Shown here: positions 40,701-48,955 of the stretch, piece by piece
Position numbering within the stretch: position 1 is the first letter of the stretch
Layout: every line of letters starts with the position of its first letter
From: Saccharothrix carnea
GTDB taxonomy: Bacteria; Actinomycetota; Actinomycetes; Mycobacteriales; Pseudonocardiaceae
NCBI RefSeq assembly: GCF_003014735.1
Contig: NZ_PYAX01000029.1
Coordinates: forward strand, 1-51,794
DNA length: 51,794 nt
Direction of reading: 5' to 3'
Made by a program: the position numbers and the translations under genes
The notes under the pieces: model-generated
What the model saw: only the letters and a program-made list of their open reading frames with translations
Told to the model about the DNA's origin: nothing
Database searches by the model: none

Positions 40701-43142
40701 CGCGGTCAGGGCGGCGAGGGCGTCGGCGAACCGGACCTGCGCCGTGAGCTGGTCGACCAGCAGCGAGCGCAGGTCGGTGCCCGGGTCGAGCCGGTCGCCG
40801 GTGACGGTGGAGAACACCGTCCGGAGCGGCGGTCCCAGCCGCACCCGGCGCAGCTCCTCGGCGAACGGCGCCGCGGCCGGGCGCATCGCCTCGGTGTGGA
40901 ACGCGTGCGACACCGCGAGCACCTTGGCCCGTGCCTTGGCCCGCACCGCGCGTTCGGCCACCTGCCGCACGTCGGCCGCCTGGCCCGCGATCGTGACGTG
41001 GTCGGGTGCGTTGAGCCCGGCGACGACGAACGGCGTGCTGCCGGCCAGTTCCTCGATCGCGGCCAGCGGCAGGCCGATGCTCGCCATGGCGGTGCCCGCA
41101 CGGCCGTGCTCATCCATCACCCGGCCACGGGTGGCGGCCAGCCGCAGGCCCTCCTCGGCGGACAGGGCGCCCGCCCACACGAGCGCGGTGATCTCGCCGA
41201 GGCTGTGCCCGACCGCGGCCACCGCGTCGCACCCCAGCTCGGCGAGCAGGGCCAGGGCCGCGAGGGACTGCCGGACGATCGCGGGCTGCGCGACGGCGGT
41301 GGCCGTCGCGCCGTCGCGCAGCCGCACGCCATCGGGGATCCCGGGCACGGCCAGGTCGCGCGCCCAGTCGTCGAGGTGGGCGCGCACCGGCGCCGCTTGG
41401 CCGGGGAACAGCAGCCCGACCCGGTGTGCGACCCCGCGGGCGAGCACGAACCCCTCCTCGCGGTCGACCAGCAGGGTCGAGTCCCACTCCCGCACGCGCC
41501 GCGACGCGCGCTCCGCGACCCGCGCCAGCCGCTCGGGGGAATCGCTCACGAGCAGGCAGCGCAACGGGTGGTCGTGAGCCGCCGCGCGGTACCGGGTGGC
41601 GGCGAGGTCGTGCAGTTCCGCCGCGCTCAGGCAGCCCGCCTTGGCCGCCAGGACGTCGAGCCGCGCGGCCAGCTCGTCGCGGTCCGGAGCGGTCAGCAGC
41701 ACGATCTCGTGCGCCGGCAACGGCCTGCTCCACCGCAGCACCGGTTCCGGGACGACGCCGGAGCCACCACCCCCGGAGAGCACGACGTGCGCGTTGATGC
41801 CGCCGAACCCCATCGCGGACACGCCCGCGACGGGCGCCCGGTCCGGCCACGGCTCGGGCCCGGCGAGCACGCGCACGGTGCTGTTCGGGCCTGTCACCAG
41901 CGGATGCGGGTCCTCGCACCCGGTGGTGGGCGGCAGCACCCGGTGGTGCAGGGCGAGTGCCGCCTTGATCAACCCGGCGACACCGGCCGCGGCTTTGGTG
42001 TGCCCCACGTTGGCCTTGACCGAGCCGAGCGCGGCACGCGTGGCCGCACCGGCGCGGAAGCGGTTGAGCGCCGACAGCTCGACCCGGTCGCCGACCGCGG
42101 TGCCGGTGCCGTGCCCTTCCACGAGGTCGACCGACGCGGGGTCGACACCGGCCATCGCGTACGCCCGCTCCATCGCGCGCACCAGGCCCGAGGTCTCCGG
42201 GCGCGTCAAGCCGCCCGACCCGTCACTGGACGTGCCCCACCCGGACACCTCGGCGTACACCCGCAGCCCTGCCCGGCGTGCGTCGTCGGCACGCATCAGC
42301 GCGACCACGCCGCAGCCCTCGCCCGGCAGGAAACCCGTGGGCTCGGCGTCGTACACCCTCATCCGGCGGCCCTCGGCCAACGCGCCCAGCCGCGCGAACC
42401 CGACCAGCTCGAACGGGTCCAGGCTGAGGTCGACCCCGCCGGCGAGGGCGAAGTCCAGCTCGCGGGACGCCAGGGCGCGACAGGCCGTGATCACCGCCAG
42501 CAGGCTCGACGAGCACGCGCCGTCGACGGTGTAGCCGGTGCCGTGCAGGTCGAAGTGGTTGCAGACGCGGCCGGCGATCGTGTTCGACAGCGCTCCCGCC
42601 AGCGTCTCGTCGCCCGGCTCCGGGAACGGGTCGCGGACGAGGTCGCGGAGCAGTGCCAAGGCGTGCTCGGCCTGCTCGTCGGCCACGCCCGCGCCCGACA
42701 GCGCGGAGGCCGCCGCGCGCCGGACGAACGGCCAGCGCAACCGCAGCTGGGCGGCGCGGGAGAACTCACCGGTGAGCGAGTTGCCCAGGACGACACCGGC
42801 ACGGTCGCGGTCGAGCCCGGCGGCGTCGGGGAACCCGGCGTCCGACAGCGCCTCCGCGCACGTCTGCAACGCCAGCCAGTGCGTCTGGTCGACGGTGCGG
42901 AACAGCAGGCCGGGCACCTCGAACCGGTGCCGGTCGAACTCCCAGCCGCGCAGCAGCCCCGCGTGGGTCACGTAAGTCTGGTCGGCCTCCGTCCCCCGGT
43001 ACCCGGCACCGAGCCGCCGGTCGGGCAGCAGGCGGAACGCGCGGCGTCGGCCGACCACCGTTTCCCACAGTCCGGCAGGGTCGTCGGCGTCCGGGTAGCG
43101 GCACGCGAGGCCGACCACCGCGACCGACTCCCCGCTGCTCAC
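37791..43142 (-). CDS. pksE: Iterative enediyne polyketide synthase (PKSE)
   Basis: A 1783-residue multidomain synthase. KS: residues 1-455, Cys210 in VDGACSSS, His344 and His381. AT: about 470-870, Ser647 in GHSLGE. ACP: about 905-985, Ser943 in DLHLNSL, the enediyne-type ACP motif. KR: about 1150-1350, SGGVDGI, Ser1287, Tyr1300, Asn1304. DH: about 1410-1670, His1430 in DDHRVDGVPVLPA and Asp1595. Known PKSEs (SgcE, CalE8, DynE8) are about 1900-1950 residues and end in a phosphopantetheinyl transferase domain. Here only about 110 residues follow DH, and the expected ExxxK segment reads TAAARALLDLG, so self-activation is doubtful. GTG start overlaps the unbU stop. It makes the linear polyene precursor of the enediyne core. 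Confidence 0.96.
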   Translation of the reverse strand: MSSGESVAVVGLACRYPDADDPAGLWETVVGRRRAFRLLPDRRLGAGYRGTEADQTYVTHAGLLRGWEFDRHRFEVPGLLFRTVDQTHWLALQTCAEALSDAGFPDAAGLDRDRAGVVLGNSLTGEFSRAAQLRLRWPFVRRAAASALSGAGVADEQAEHALALLRDLVRDPFPEPGDETLAGALSNTIAGRVCNHFDLHGTGYTVDGACSSSLLAVITACRALASRELDFALAGGVDLSLDPFELVGFARLGALAEGRRMRVYDAEPTGFLPGEGCGVVALMRADDARRAGLRVYAEVSGWGTSSDGSGGLTRPETSGLVRAMERAYAMAGVDPASVDLVEGHGTGTAVGDRVELSALNRFRAGAATRAALGSVKANVGHTKAAAGVAGLIKAALALHHRVLPPTTGCEDPHPLVTGPNSTVRVLAGPEPWPDRAPVAGVSAMGFGGINAHVVLSGGGGSGVVPEPVLRWSRPLPAHEIVLLTAPDRDELAARLDVLAAKAGCLSAAELHDLAATRYRAAAHDHPLRCLLVSDSPERLARVAERASRRVREWDSTLLVDREEGFVLARGVAHRVGLLFPGQAAPVRAHLDDWARDLAVPGIPDGVRLRDGATATAVAQPAIVRQSLAALALLAELGCDAVAAVGHSLGEITALVWAGALSAEEGLRLAATRGRVMDEHGRAGTAMASIGLPLAAIEELAGSTPFVVAGLNAPDHVTIAGQAADVRQVAERAVRAKARAKVLAVSHAFHTEAMRPAAAPFAEELRRVRLGPPLRTVFSTVTGDRLDPGTDLRSLLVDQLTAQVRFADALAALTAECDLLVETGPGTTLTSLVTGLPAVSLDPGGSGREHAIALAALTAVSACDLGRWFGDRAHRHLDLDTPITLLANPTETEPAPVVRPPEHAPTVDTDPVRVLRAHLSRTLELPLDGIRPDRRLLADLHLNSLQVVQLVAEAADLMGRRVPVLPPSLETMTVGELALLVASRPPVDETTDAVDGVRPWVRSFEHRWEPWTPMAPAGEVRWTVPAAAPRWLHDAARRSGTEGADRDGLVVWLGDDAEVSAVADAVRTIGAHRPDLLVVLHHGHPAAPAVANSAAVELASCTATSIELPVGARDVDLRLAWIGGPLRVDAAGGVRREVTTVRPAAPGGPLPVGPGDVCLASGGVDGITARCAEALALTTGCTLVFVGRSPREAPRVAAGLVALDRRITAHYVECDITDPDRLRTAVAAAEAHGPVRAVLHGAAVNEPRPLGAVTGATLAATLAPKVTGLRNLLAAVAEPPALLVGFGSIIGRRGLPGQAEYCVANDWLRADLERWSAANPACRTRVLEWSVWSDVGMGARMGVLDSLRDRGITPIDPAEGVAAMLAALADEGAPVTQLVAGRFPDGPTLSVAGPPFAPLRFSAAPLVRVAGVEAVLGPVVSTGSDPYLDDHRVDGVPVLPAVVGLEAMAQAAAAVVGDRESWEFTDVELSSPVMVNPHEPRALRVAALARDEAGSPVDVVLRDGSDGFATDRLRAVVRCAPPAPHGTAATTTPPRRDGPHGFYGPLLFHTGRMCRLVDYEHLSAFRVRAWVRSGPEHWFSEHHAPRLLLGDPGVHDAGIHVLLACLPHRRALPVAAERLVVWRHPTGMVLVTAEERSHDGDDYVYDLRLSDQDGAPVARWDGLRLRAFGDRPWAGPVPARLVGPLLSRRLSELGIADRLELESTEDGVVARGDAPAGVGWAGDSRTAAARALLDLGLPGDAEVVVDRTTDDGVLVGGTDAARVVTFTGARTVAVALPRRCERGA

Positions 43143-44086
43143 GGGGTGGCCCCGACCGCGCCCCGCAGGCCGGTGCCGAGGAGCCGCACCAGGCAGCGCA
43201 GCACGCAGGTGATCACCAAGGCGAAGAACAGCCCGAAGGAGATGCCCGACACCACCAGGACGCCGTAGACCGCGGCCACCGTGACGCCGAAGACGACCTG
43301 CTGTCGCGTGGCGTTCGGGGTCGTGGCGGGATCGGTGATCATGTAGTTGGTGAACAGGATGAACGCCAGCCCCGTCATGGGCGCCAGCGCGGCGAGCAGG
43401 TCGTGGTCGAGCAGCAACCAGCGCAGCAGCGCCTGCGCCACGAAGCCGCCGAGCCAACCGGCGATCAGCGGCATCCGGCCGGTCAGCTTGAGGTTGATCA
43501 CGGTGCCCGCCGCGAGCACGGCCAGCGGCAGCAGCCAGTCGATCGCGCCGGCCGTGTTGCTGGTGAAGTGGTAGGGCGGTGCGATGCCCACCCAAGGGAA
43601 CAGCACCAGGACCACCGCGATGCCCGTGTTGGACGGGTTCAGGACGTGCCGCAGCCTGCCGTTGACGCGCAGCCGCACCACGTACTTCGACCCGTTGCCC
43701 ACCAGGATCGCGAAGATGTAGGGCCACACGGAGGCGTTGCCCCACAGCAGCATCGCGGTCGCCAGGCCGGTGATGTGGGCCGGCAGCAGGAAGACCACGA
43801 ACGCCCGCCTGCCCTTGGCGAACTCGGCCCGCCTGCCGAACGCCCAGGCGTCGAGCGCTTCGAAGCACAACGCGGACGCGTAGCCGGCGAGGACGGCCAC
43901 GATCGGGGTGATGGGCGCCTGCTCGAACCCGAGGAACACGTGCCCGATGACGTTGAACACCGTGATCGAGACCGCGAACCGGGTCAGCGCCTTGACCCGG
44001 CGCTGGTCGGGGGTCAGTCCGGGTTCACCCGGTGCGACGAGTGCCGGCTCGTCCAGGCCGGCGCCGTCCAGGCGTGTCGCCGTCAT
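43139..44086 (-). CDS. unbU: Enediyne cassette membrane protein UnbU/E5
   Basis: A 315-residue integral membrane protein with about nine to ten hydrophobic helices and the segments NGRLRHVLNPSNTGIAVVLVLFPWVG and LFTNYMITDPATTPNATRQQ, which resemble the NqrB/RnfD family of Na+-translocating redox complexes. UnbU/E5 is one of the five genes conserved in all enediyne clusters; its biochemical role is not established. Coupled to unbV upstream (ATGA) and pksE downstream (GTGA). Confidence 0.92.
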   Translation of the reverse strand: MTATRLDGAGLDEPALVAPGEPGLTPDQRRVKALTRFAVSITVFNVIGHVFLGFEQAPITPIVAVLAGYASALCFEALDAWAFGRRAEFAKGRRAFVVFLLPAHITGLATAMLLWGNASVWPYIFAILVGNGSKYVVRLRVNGRLRHVLNPSNTGIAVVLVLFPWVGIAPPYHFTSNTAGAIDWLLPLAVLAAGTVINLKLTGRMPLIAGWLGGFVAQALLRWLLLDHDLLAALAPMTGLAFILFTNYMITDPATTPNATRQQVVFGVTVAAVYGVLVVSGISFGLFFALVITCVLRCLVRLLGTGLRGAVGATP

Positions 44087-45975
44087 CGCGCCACCGCCGT
44101 CGCGCCGGGCCCGAGCTCGACCGTGCGGTGCCCCGGCGTGACCAGGACGTCCGCGCGGTGCGTCCCGGAGGCGTCCCGCCAGGTGACGGTGGCGCGCACC
44201 GCACCGCTGCCGGGCAGCGCGAAGTGCAGTTCGGCGGCGGACACCCCGCTGTGCCCGTTCGCCGGGTACAGCTGGGCCTTCTGCGGCCGGTCGGGGTGGT
44301 GCAGCTCCACCTGCGCGCCGATGGCGTCGACGAACCTGCCTTCGACCGCGCCGGGGCGCACCAGGCGCAGGTCCGCGGCCGGGCCGCCCTTACCGCCGAG
44401 CAGCAGCACGGAGTCCTCCCACTGGTTGGCCACCAGCACGTCGAGCAGGCCGTCACCGTCGACGTCGCCGACCGCCAGCCCACGGGTGTTGTCCGGGAAG
44501 GCGGCGCCCACCCGGTCCGCCAGGTCGAAGTACCGGCCGTCGCCGTCGCGGACCCAGAACCGGTTCGGCTCGTGGCCGGACAGGTCGTCGCCGGGACCGA
44601 AGCGCGGCCACGCCGCGGGGTGGCGCAGCAGCTCGTCGTTGGCGATCGCCAGCTCCTGCAGCACGGGCCAGCGGTTGACCTCGCCCTTGAGGAACCCGTT
44701 CGCCTGGACCAGCTCGTCGACGCCGTCGTTGTCGAAGTCGCCCGCCTTGACGTCCCAGCACCAGCCGGCGCGGGCCAGGCCCAGGGCCTCGCTGCGCTCG
44801 GTGAAGGGCACCTTCCCCGCCATCAGGTCGTCCGGGCTGCCCACCGGGACGAACGCGAAGTTGCTCTCGTGCAGGCCGTAGGGGACGGTGATGTTGCTGA
44901 CGACCATCATCGGCAGGCCCGCGCCGCCCGGGTAGGTGAACGCCACGCCCATGCCCTTGAACGAGTCGCGTCCCAGCACCTCGGACTTCGGCGTCACCAG
45001 GTCGCGGGCACCGGTGACCTCCCGCAGGCGCACCGCGCCGGGCACCGAGTGGTTGACCATCAGCTGGTCCGGCCCGAAGTCGTTGGCCTGGTAGACCTCC
45101 GGGAGCCCGTCACCGGTCAGGTCCTGCAGGCCGGTGGCCAGCGTCCACGACTGGGCCGCGTCACCGGTCAGGGCCACGCTCGCGTCCACGATGGCGGGCC
45201 TGCGGTCGGCGGCTCCGGTGGGCCGCGTCAGCAGGATGCGGTTGGTGCCGCCGTTGCGGCCCAGGGACATCGAGTCCTGCATCTGGATGCGGGTCTCGTC
45301 GGACGCGGTCGGGTCGAGGATGCGGGCGCCGTCCGGGAAGTAGTTGCCCACCAGGAGGTCGAGGTGCCCGTCGCCGTCGATGTCGCCGACGTTGAGCGTG
45401 CCGGAGTTCCACACCGCCATCGGCTCGATCAGCTCGTCGGCCCGGAACCGGGTGGGCGCGCCGACACCGCCGGTGTTGACGAAGAGGACCGGCGAGCGAC
45501 CCCAGTAGTGCACGACGAAGTCCACGTCGCCGTCCTCGTCCAGATCGGCCGGGACACAGCCCATCGGGGCCATCGTGGAGTCGTAGCGCAGGCCGTCCGG
45601 GCGCAGCTCGAACGGCGCGTAGGTGGCGCCGCCGCCGACCGGCACCGGGCGCAACGTCACCGAATCGTCGCGCGGGTCGACCAGGCAGACGTCGGCCGCG
45701 CGGCCGGTGCCGCGCACGTCCGCCAGCGCGACGGCGGCGCCGACCGAGGAGATCCAGGCGCGGATGTCGTGCAGTTCCGGCGCGACGGCGCGTTCGGTCC
45801 GCGCGCCGACCGGCGTCTCGTTGAGGTTCAGCGCGGTGAACGCGAACCGGGCGGCGACGGAGGTCTCGTCGCCGAGGCTGGGCCGCACCACCATCAGGCC
45901 GGCGGCGGCGCAGACGGCCACCACGGCGATCACGGACAAGGTCTTGCGCGCGGCAGCGGTCACCGTCGCACCCAT
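44083..45975 (-). CDS. unbV: Enediyne cassette protein UnbV/E4 (FG-GAP repeat, CRTAC1-like)
   Basis: A 630-residue protein with an N-terminal membrane anchor or signal (VIAVVAVCAAAGLMVV) and several FG-GAP calcium-binding-type loops: DLDEDGDVDFV, DIDGDGHLDLL, DFDNDGVDELV and DVDGDGLLDVL. The C-terminus (LYPANGHSGVSAAELHFALPG) resembles the ASPIC/UnbV domain. A seven-bladed integrin-like propeller outside the cytoplasmic membrane is inferred. AGGAGG lies four bases upstream of the ATG. Conserved in all enediyne loci; function unknown. Confidence 0.94.
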   Translation of the reverse strand: MGATVTAAARKTLSVIAVVAVCAAAGLMVVRPSLGDETSVAARFAFTALNLNETPVGARTERAVAPELHDIRAWISSVGAAVALADVRGTGRAADVCLVDPRDDSVTLRPVPVGGGATYAPFELRPDGLRYDSTMAPMGCVPADLDEDGDVDFVVHYWGRSPVLFVNTGGVGAPTRFRADELIEPMAVWNSGTLNVGDIDGDGHLDLLVGNYFPDGARILDPTASDETRIQMQDSMSLGRNGGTNRILLTRPTGAADRRPAIVDASVALTGDAAQSWTLATGLQDLTGDGLPEVYQANDFGPDQLMVNHSVPGAVRLREVTGARDLVTPKSEVLGRDSFKGMGVAFTYPGGAGLPMMVVSNITVPYGLHESNFAFVPVGSPDDLMAGKVPFTERSEALGLARAGWCWDVKAGDFDNDGVDELVQANGFLKGEVNRWPVLQELAIANDELLRHPAAWPRFGPGDDLSGHEPNRFWVRDGDGRYFDLADRVGAAFPDNTRGLAVGDVDGDGLLDVLVANQWEDSVLLLGGKGGPAADLRLVRPGAVEGRFVDAIGAQVELHHPDRPQKAQLYPANGHSGVSAAELHFALPGSGAVRATVTWRDASGTHRADVLVTPGHRTVELGPGATAVAR

Positions 45976-45994
45976 CGGTCCTCCTGACGAACGG

Positions 45995-46918
45995 TCAGCT
46001 CAGGTCTCGGGCAATCCGGTCGCGCAGCCGCGCCTTCCACTCCAGGTACGCCCGCACGTCGGGGGAATCGAGCAGGTCGGCGCAGGCCTCGTCGGCCCAG
46101 CGGGCGGCCTCTTCGGCGGTCACGCCGAGCACCTGCGCGCACGTGTCGCGCGTGTGCCGCGGCACGATCCCCGAGCGGACCCGGGCGCCCGCCGCGAAGA
46201 CGACGCCCTGCGCGAAGTGCGCCCGGTGCCGTCCGACCAGGTCGAGCAGTTCGGTGCGCGCCGCTTCGTCCACCGCGCCCGCGTAGGCGGCGGCGAGCCC
46301 GACGCCGCTCCACAGCTGCGGTCGCGCGACCGGGGGCGTGCGACCGATCACCTCGGCAACCCCTGAAGGGCAGGCGGACTGGGCGAACCACAGCGCGCGC
46401 CCGCACCCGGCCAGGCGGGCCTGCCACACCGCTCCGGGGGTGCGCGCGGCCCGGCGCAGCAGCGCCGGCGTGCCGCCGAAGTACACCTCGCCGAAGCCCG
46501 AGCCGTCGACGGCGAGCCAGCGCAGCAGCGACGTACCGGGCAGGCGCGGCACCACCGGCACGCGTGCCGCGGTGAACAGCCACCCGGCGCCGACGTGCAC
46601 CAGGTGGGCGTACGCGTCACCGGGCCCGGCGAGCAGTCGGTCGAGTGCGCGCGCCCGGCCGGCGGTGGCCAGGTCGAGCAGCCCGGCGAACATGGCGGCG
46701 CCTTCGTAGGCGAACCCGCGCTCCTCACCGTCCACCCGGCTCAGCGGCTCGTGCGGTTCCCGCCACGACCGCACCGCGAGGTTGAACCCGGCGAGGAAGT
46801 TCCGGGCGTGCCGTTCGAGGACGGCGCGCTGTGCCGGGAGGTCGGTCCGAAAGCCGCGACGCGAGAAGTCGGCCATCCGGGGCGGCAACCGCAGTCGCGC
46901 CGCGACCGCCGTCGTCAC
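45995..46918 (-). CDS. unbL: Enediyne cassette protein UnbL/E3 (DUF1702)
   Basis: A protein of about 307 residues of the DUF1702 family. Typical segments are ADFSRRGFRTD near the start, NFLAGFNLAVRS, ERGFAYEGAAMFAGLLDL, HVGAGWLFTAARVPV, DGSGFGEVYFGG, LWSGVGLAAAYAG and FAQGVVFAAGARVRSG. It is the third unidentified gene of the five-gene enediyne cassette. The GTG at 46918 lacks its own ribosome site but overlaps the stop of a short upstream ORF that has a strong one; an ATG at 46876 is the alternative. Function unknown. Confidence 0.92.
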   Translation of the reverse strand: MTTAVAARLRLPPRMADFSRRGFRTDLPAQRAVLERHARNFLAGFNLAVRSWREPHEPLSRVDGEERGFAYEGAAMFAGLLDLATAGRARALDRLLAGPGDAYAHLVHVGAGWLFTAARVPVVPRLPGTSLLRWLAVDGSGFGEVYFGGTPALLRRAARTPGAVWQARLAGCGRALWFAQSACPSGVAEVIGRTPPVARPQLWSGVGLAAAYAGAVDEAARTELLDLVGRHRAHFAQGVVFAAGARVRSGIVPRHTRDTCAQVLGVTAEEAARWADEACADLLDSPDVRAYLEWKARLRDRIARDLS

Positions 46919-46953
46919 CCCGGAGCCGGTAAAAGCAAGCCCGGAAGCCGCAT
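46915..46953 (-). CDS. 12-codon leader ORF coupled to unbL
   Basis: GGAGG with four bases to an ATG at 46953 opens M-R-L-P-G-L-L-L-P-A-P-G and stops at a TGA that overlaps the unbL GTG (GTGA). Because unbL has no ribosome site of its own, this leader probably loads ribosomes for the whole cassette. It includes a rare TTA Leu codon at about position 8, a potential BldA-dependent control point. Confidence 0.45.
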   Translation of the reverse strand: MRLPGLLLPAPG

Positions 46954-46970
46954 CACTCCTCCAACGCCCC

Positions 46971-47009
46971 GGAATCACCGTTCCCGGACATGATTGACAC
47001 CGTGATTCC
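46971..47009. promoter_or_regulatory. Inverted repeat upstream of the enediyne cassette
   Basis: GGAATCAC (46971-46978) and GTGATTCC (47002-47009) form an eight-base inverted repeat with a 23-base spacer, 18 bases upstream of the leader ORF. It may be a dimeric regulator site for the unbL-tebC operon. The remaining gap 47010-47158 shows nothing else. Confidence 0.38.
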
Positions 47010-47158
47010 TGCCTACCAGAGCACCAGGGCACCCCCAAGATCCACTGGTCAACTTCACGCGATGGTGGAGCCGGATCTCCCGTGACCACACCGAAAAACG
47101 GAGTGCGACAGCCCCACCAGGTAGTGCCCGCGCCTGCGGAACAGCTCGCCGAACGTGC

Positions 47159-48916
47159 TCAGCCCGAGGTCGACTCGTCCGCATCCACCAGCCAGAGGTT
47201 GGTGAGGTCACCGTTGAGCACCGGGTAGGGCAGCCAGTCGCGCACCCTCGTGGAGTGCCACCAGTACTGGTGGGCGAACAGGACGGGCACGATCGCCCCG
47301 TCCCGCAGCACCTCCGCCTCCACCTCCCGGAACAGCTCGCCCGCGCGCTCCTCGTCGGCACAGGTCAAGGCCTCGGTGAGCAGCCGGTTGACCCGCTCGC
47401 TGCGGTAGCGGCCGAAGTTCGAGCCCCAGTCACCGTCCTGCGGCACGTCGCGGCTGTCGAACAGCGGCTGGAGGTAGGTGCGGGCGTTGTTGCCGTACCA
47501 GTCCGGTTCCCAGCCGGTGAGCGCGAGCTCCCAGTCCTGCGACCGCGCGGACGACGAGGACAGGAACTCCGAGAACAGCTGGTTGATCGACGCCGGGACG
47601 AGCCGCACCCGGATGCCTGCCCGGGCCAGTGCCGCGCGCACCGCCTCGGCGGTGGCCGGGTGGATGTCCCGGTCGCGGTAGACCAGCCGCAGGGTGAGGC
47701 CGTCCGGATAACCGGCCTCGGCGAGCAGCCGGCGGGCCTGCTCCGGGTCGCCCCGGCCGCCATCGGTCGCGTAGGGGTCGCTCTCGCGGTGGGCCAGGCA
47801 CAGCGGCGGGAGCACCTGGCCCGCGATGTCGTTGAGCCTGGGGCCGCCCCACACCTGTGACACCGCCGCCTTGTCCACCGCGTACTGCAGGGCGGTGCGG
47901 ACGGCCTGCTTGCCGGTGGCGCCGTCCTCGGCCGCACTGGCGAAGTTCACCACGATGTACGGGCTGAGCAGCCCGGCGGGGCACACCTCCAGGCGGGGGT
48001 CGTCGGTGGCGAGCAGCGCGGGGAGTTCCTCGGTGAGCGGTTGGACGTCCCAGAGCATGTCGGCCGCGCCTCGGGCGACGAGGTCGTGCGACTCCCGCTC
48101 GACCAGGCCCTGCCTGATCACGATGCCGTCGACGTGTGCGGCCCGCAGGTGGTCGGTCCCGGGGTCCCAGGCCGGGTTGCGGCGCAGCTCGATCCGCTCG
48201 CCGGGCCGGTACTCGGTGAGCCGGTAGGGGCCGTTGGAGATGACGGACTGGTCCAGTTCGGGGCTGCCCGGCGCGAAGCGCAGGTACTCCCGCGGCGCGG
48301 GTGAGGCGAACGGCAGGGCCAGCATGTTGAGGAAGTCCGACATCGGGTACCGCGTGGTGAAGCGGACTTCGGTGTCGTCGAGCGCGACGACACCGCTGAT
48401 CGCGGTGTGCTCCAACCGGTCCGCGACGGCTTCGACCGTGCGGGGCGAGTCGGCGAGCAGGTCGCGGAACTCCGCCATGCCCTCGATGGCGTTGAGGTAG
48501 TAGGCCAGCCCGGGGCTGTTGGCCATCGGGTGCGCCAGGCGCTTGATGCCGCGCACCACGTCCCAGGCCGTGACCGGGCGGGAGCCGCTCGGGGTGTGCC
48601 ACCGGACGCCGTCGCGGAGGGTGAACGCATAGCGGGTCCCGTCACCGGTGAGCCGCCCGTTCGCCGCGGTCGGCACCTCGGTGGCCAGGTCCGCGACGAG
48701 CTTCCCCGCCTCGACGCGGTCCCGACTGGCGGCGTACCCCACGAGCTGCCTGGTGTACGCGCGCAGGATGCCCCTGGTCACCGTGTGGTAGGCCAGGGCC
48801 GGGTCGAGGTGGTCGACGTCCCCGGCGCCGACCATCGTCAAGATCCCGCCGCGACGGGGCGTGACGCCGACGTCCGCGTCAGAGGCCTCGCGCAGCGCCT
48901 GACTCACGGTGGACAC
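47159..48916 (-). CDS. Second SBP_bac_5-family oligopeptide-binding protein lacking a signal peptide
   Basis: A 585-residue DppA/OppA-like protein: GGILTMVGAGDVDHLDPA, YAFTLRDGVRWHTPSG, SNGPYRLTEYRPGERIELRRNPAW, LSPYIVVNFASA, VRTALQYAVDKAAV, LLAEAGYPDGLTLRL and ELALTGWEPDWYGNNARTYLQPLF. The N-terminus MSTVSQALREASDADVG is hydrophilic, without signal sequence or lipobox. GTG with GGGAGG four bases upstream was chosen; the next GTG is three codons later. Like its paralogue at 30500 it has no ABC partner nearby. It sits immediately upstream of the PKS cassette on the same strand. Confidence 0.83.
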   Translation of the reverse strand: MSTVSQALREASDADVGVTPRRGGILTMVGAGDVDHLDPALAYHTVTRGILRAYTRQLVGYAASRDRVEAGKLVADLATEVPTAANGRLTGDGTRYAFTLRDGVRWHTPSGSRPVTAWDVVRGIKRLAHPMANSPGLAYYLNAIEGMAEFRDLLADSPRTVEAVADRLEHTAISGVVALDDTEVRFTTRYPMSDFLNMLALPFASPAPREYLRFAPGSPELDQSVISNGPYRLTEYRPGERIELRRNPAWDPGTDHLRAAHVDGIVIRQGLVERESHDLVARGAADMLWDVQPLTEELPALLATDDPRLEVCPAGLLSPYIVVNFASAAEDGATGKQAVRTALQYAVDKAAVSQVWGGPRLNDIAGQVLPPLCLAHRESDPYATDGGRGDPEQARRLLAEAGYPDGLTLRLVYRDRDIHPATAEAVRAALARAGIRVRLVPASINQLFSEFLSSSSARSQDWELALTGWEPDWYGNNARTYLQPLFDSRDVPQDGDWGSNFGRYRSERVNRLLTEALTCADEERAGELFREVEAEVLRDGAIVPVLFAHQYWWHSTRVRDWLPYPVLNGDLTNLWLVDADESTSG

Positions 48917-48955
48917 CGAACCTCCCACTGGTCAGCCGGGATCCGGGTGGCGCGC

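Noticed and set aside
39523..43268. Very long plus-strand open frames (684 and 1124 residues) opposite the PKS gene
   Set aside because: They are antisense shadows of pksE produced by high GC; they lack ribosome sites and their predicted proteins are low-complexity Arg/Gly/Ala-rich, while the minus strand shows intact KS, AT, ACP, KR and DH motifs.
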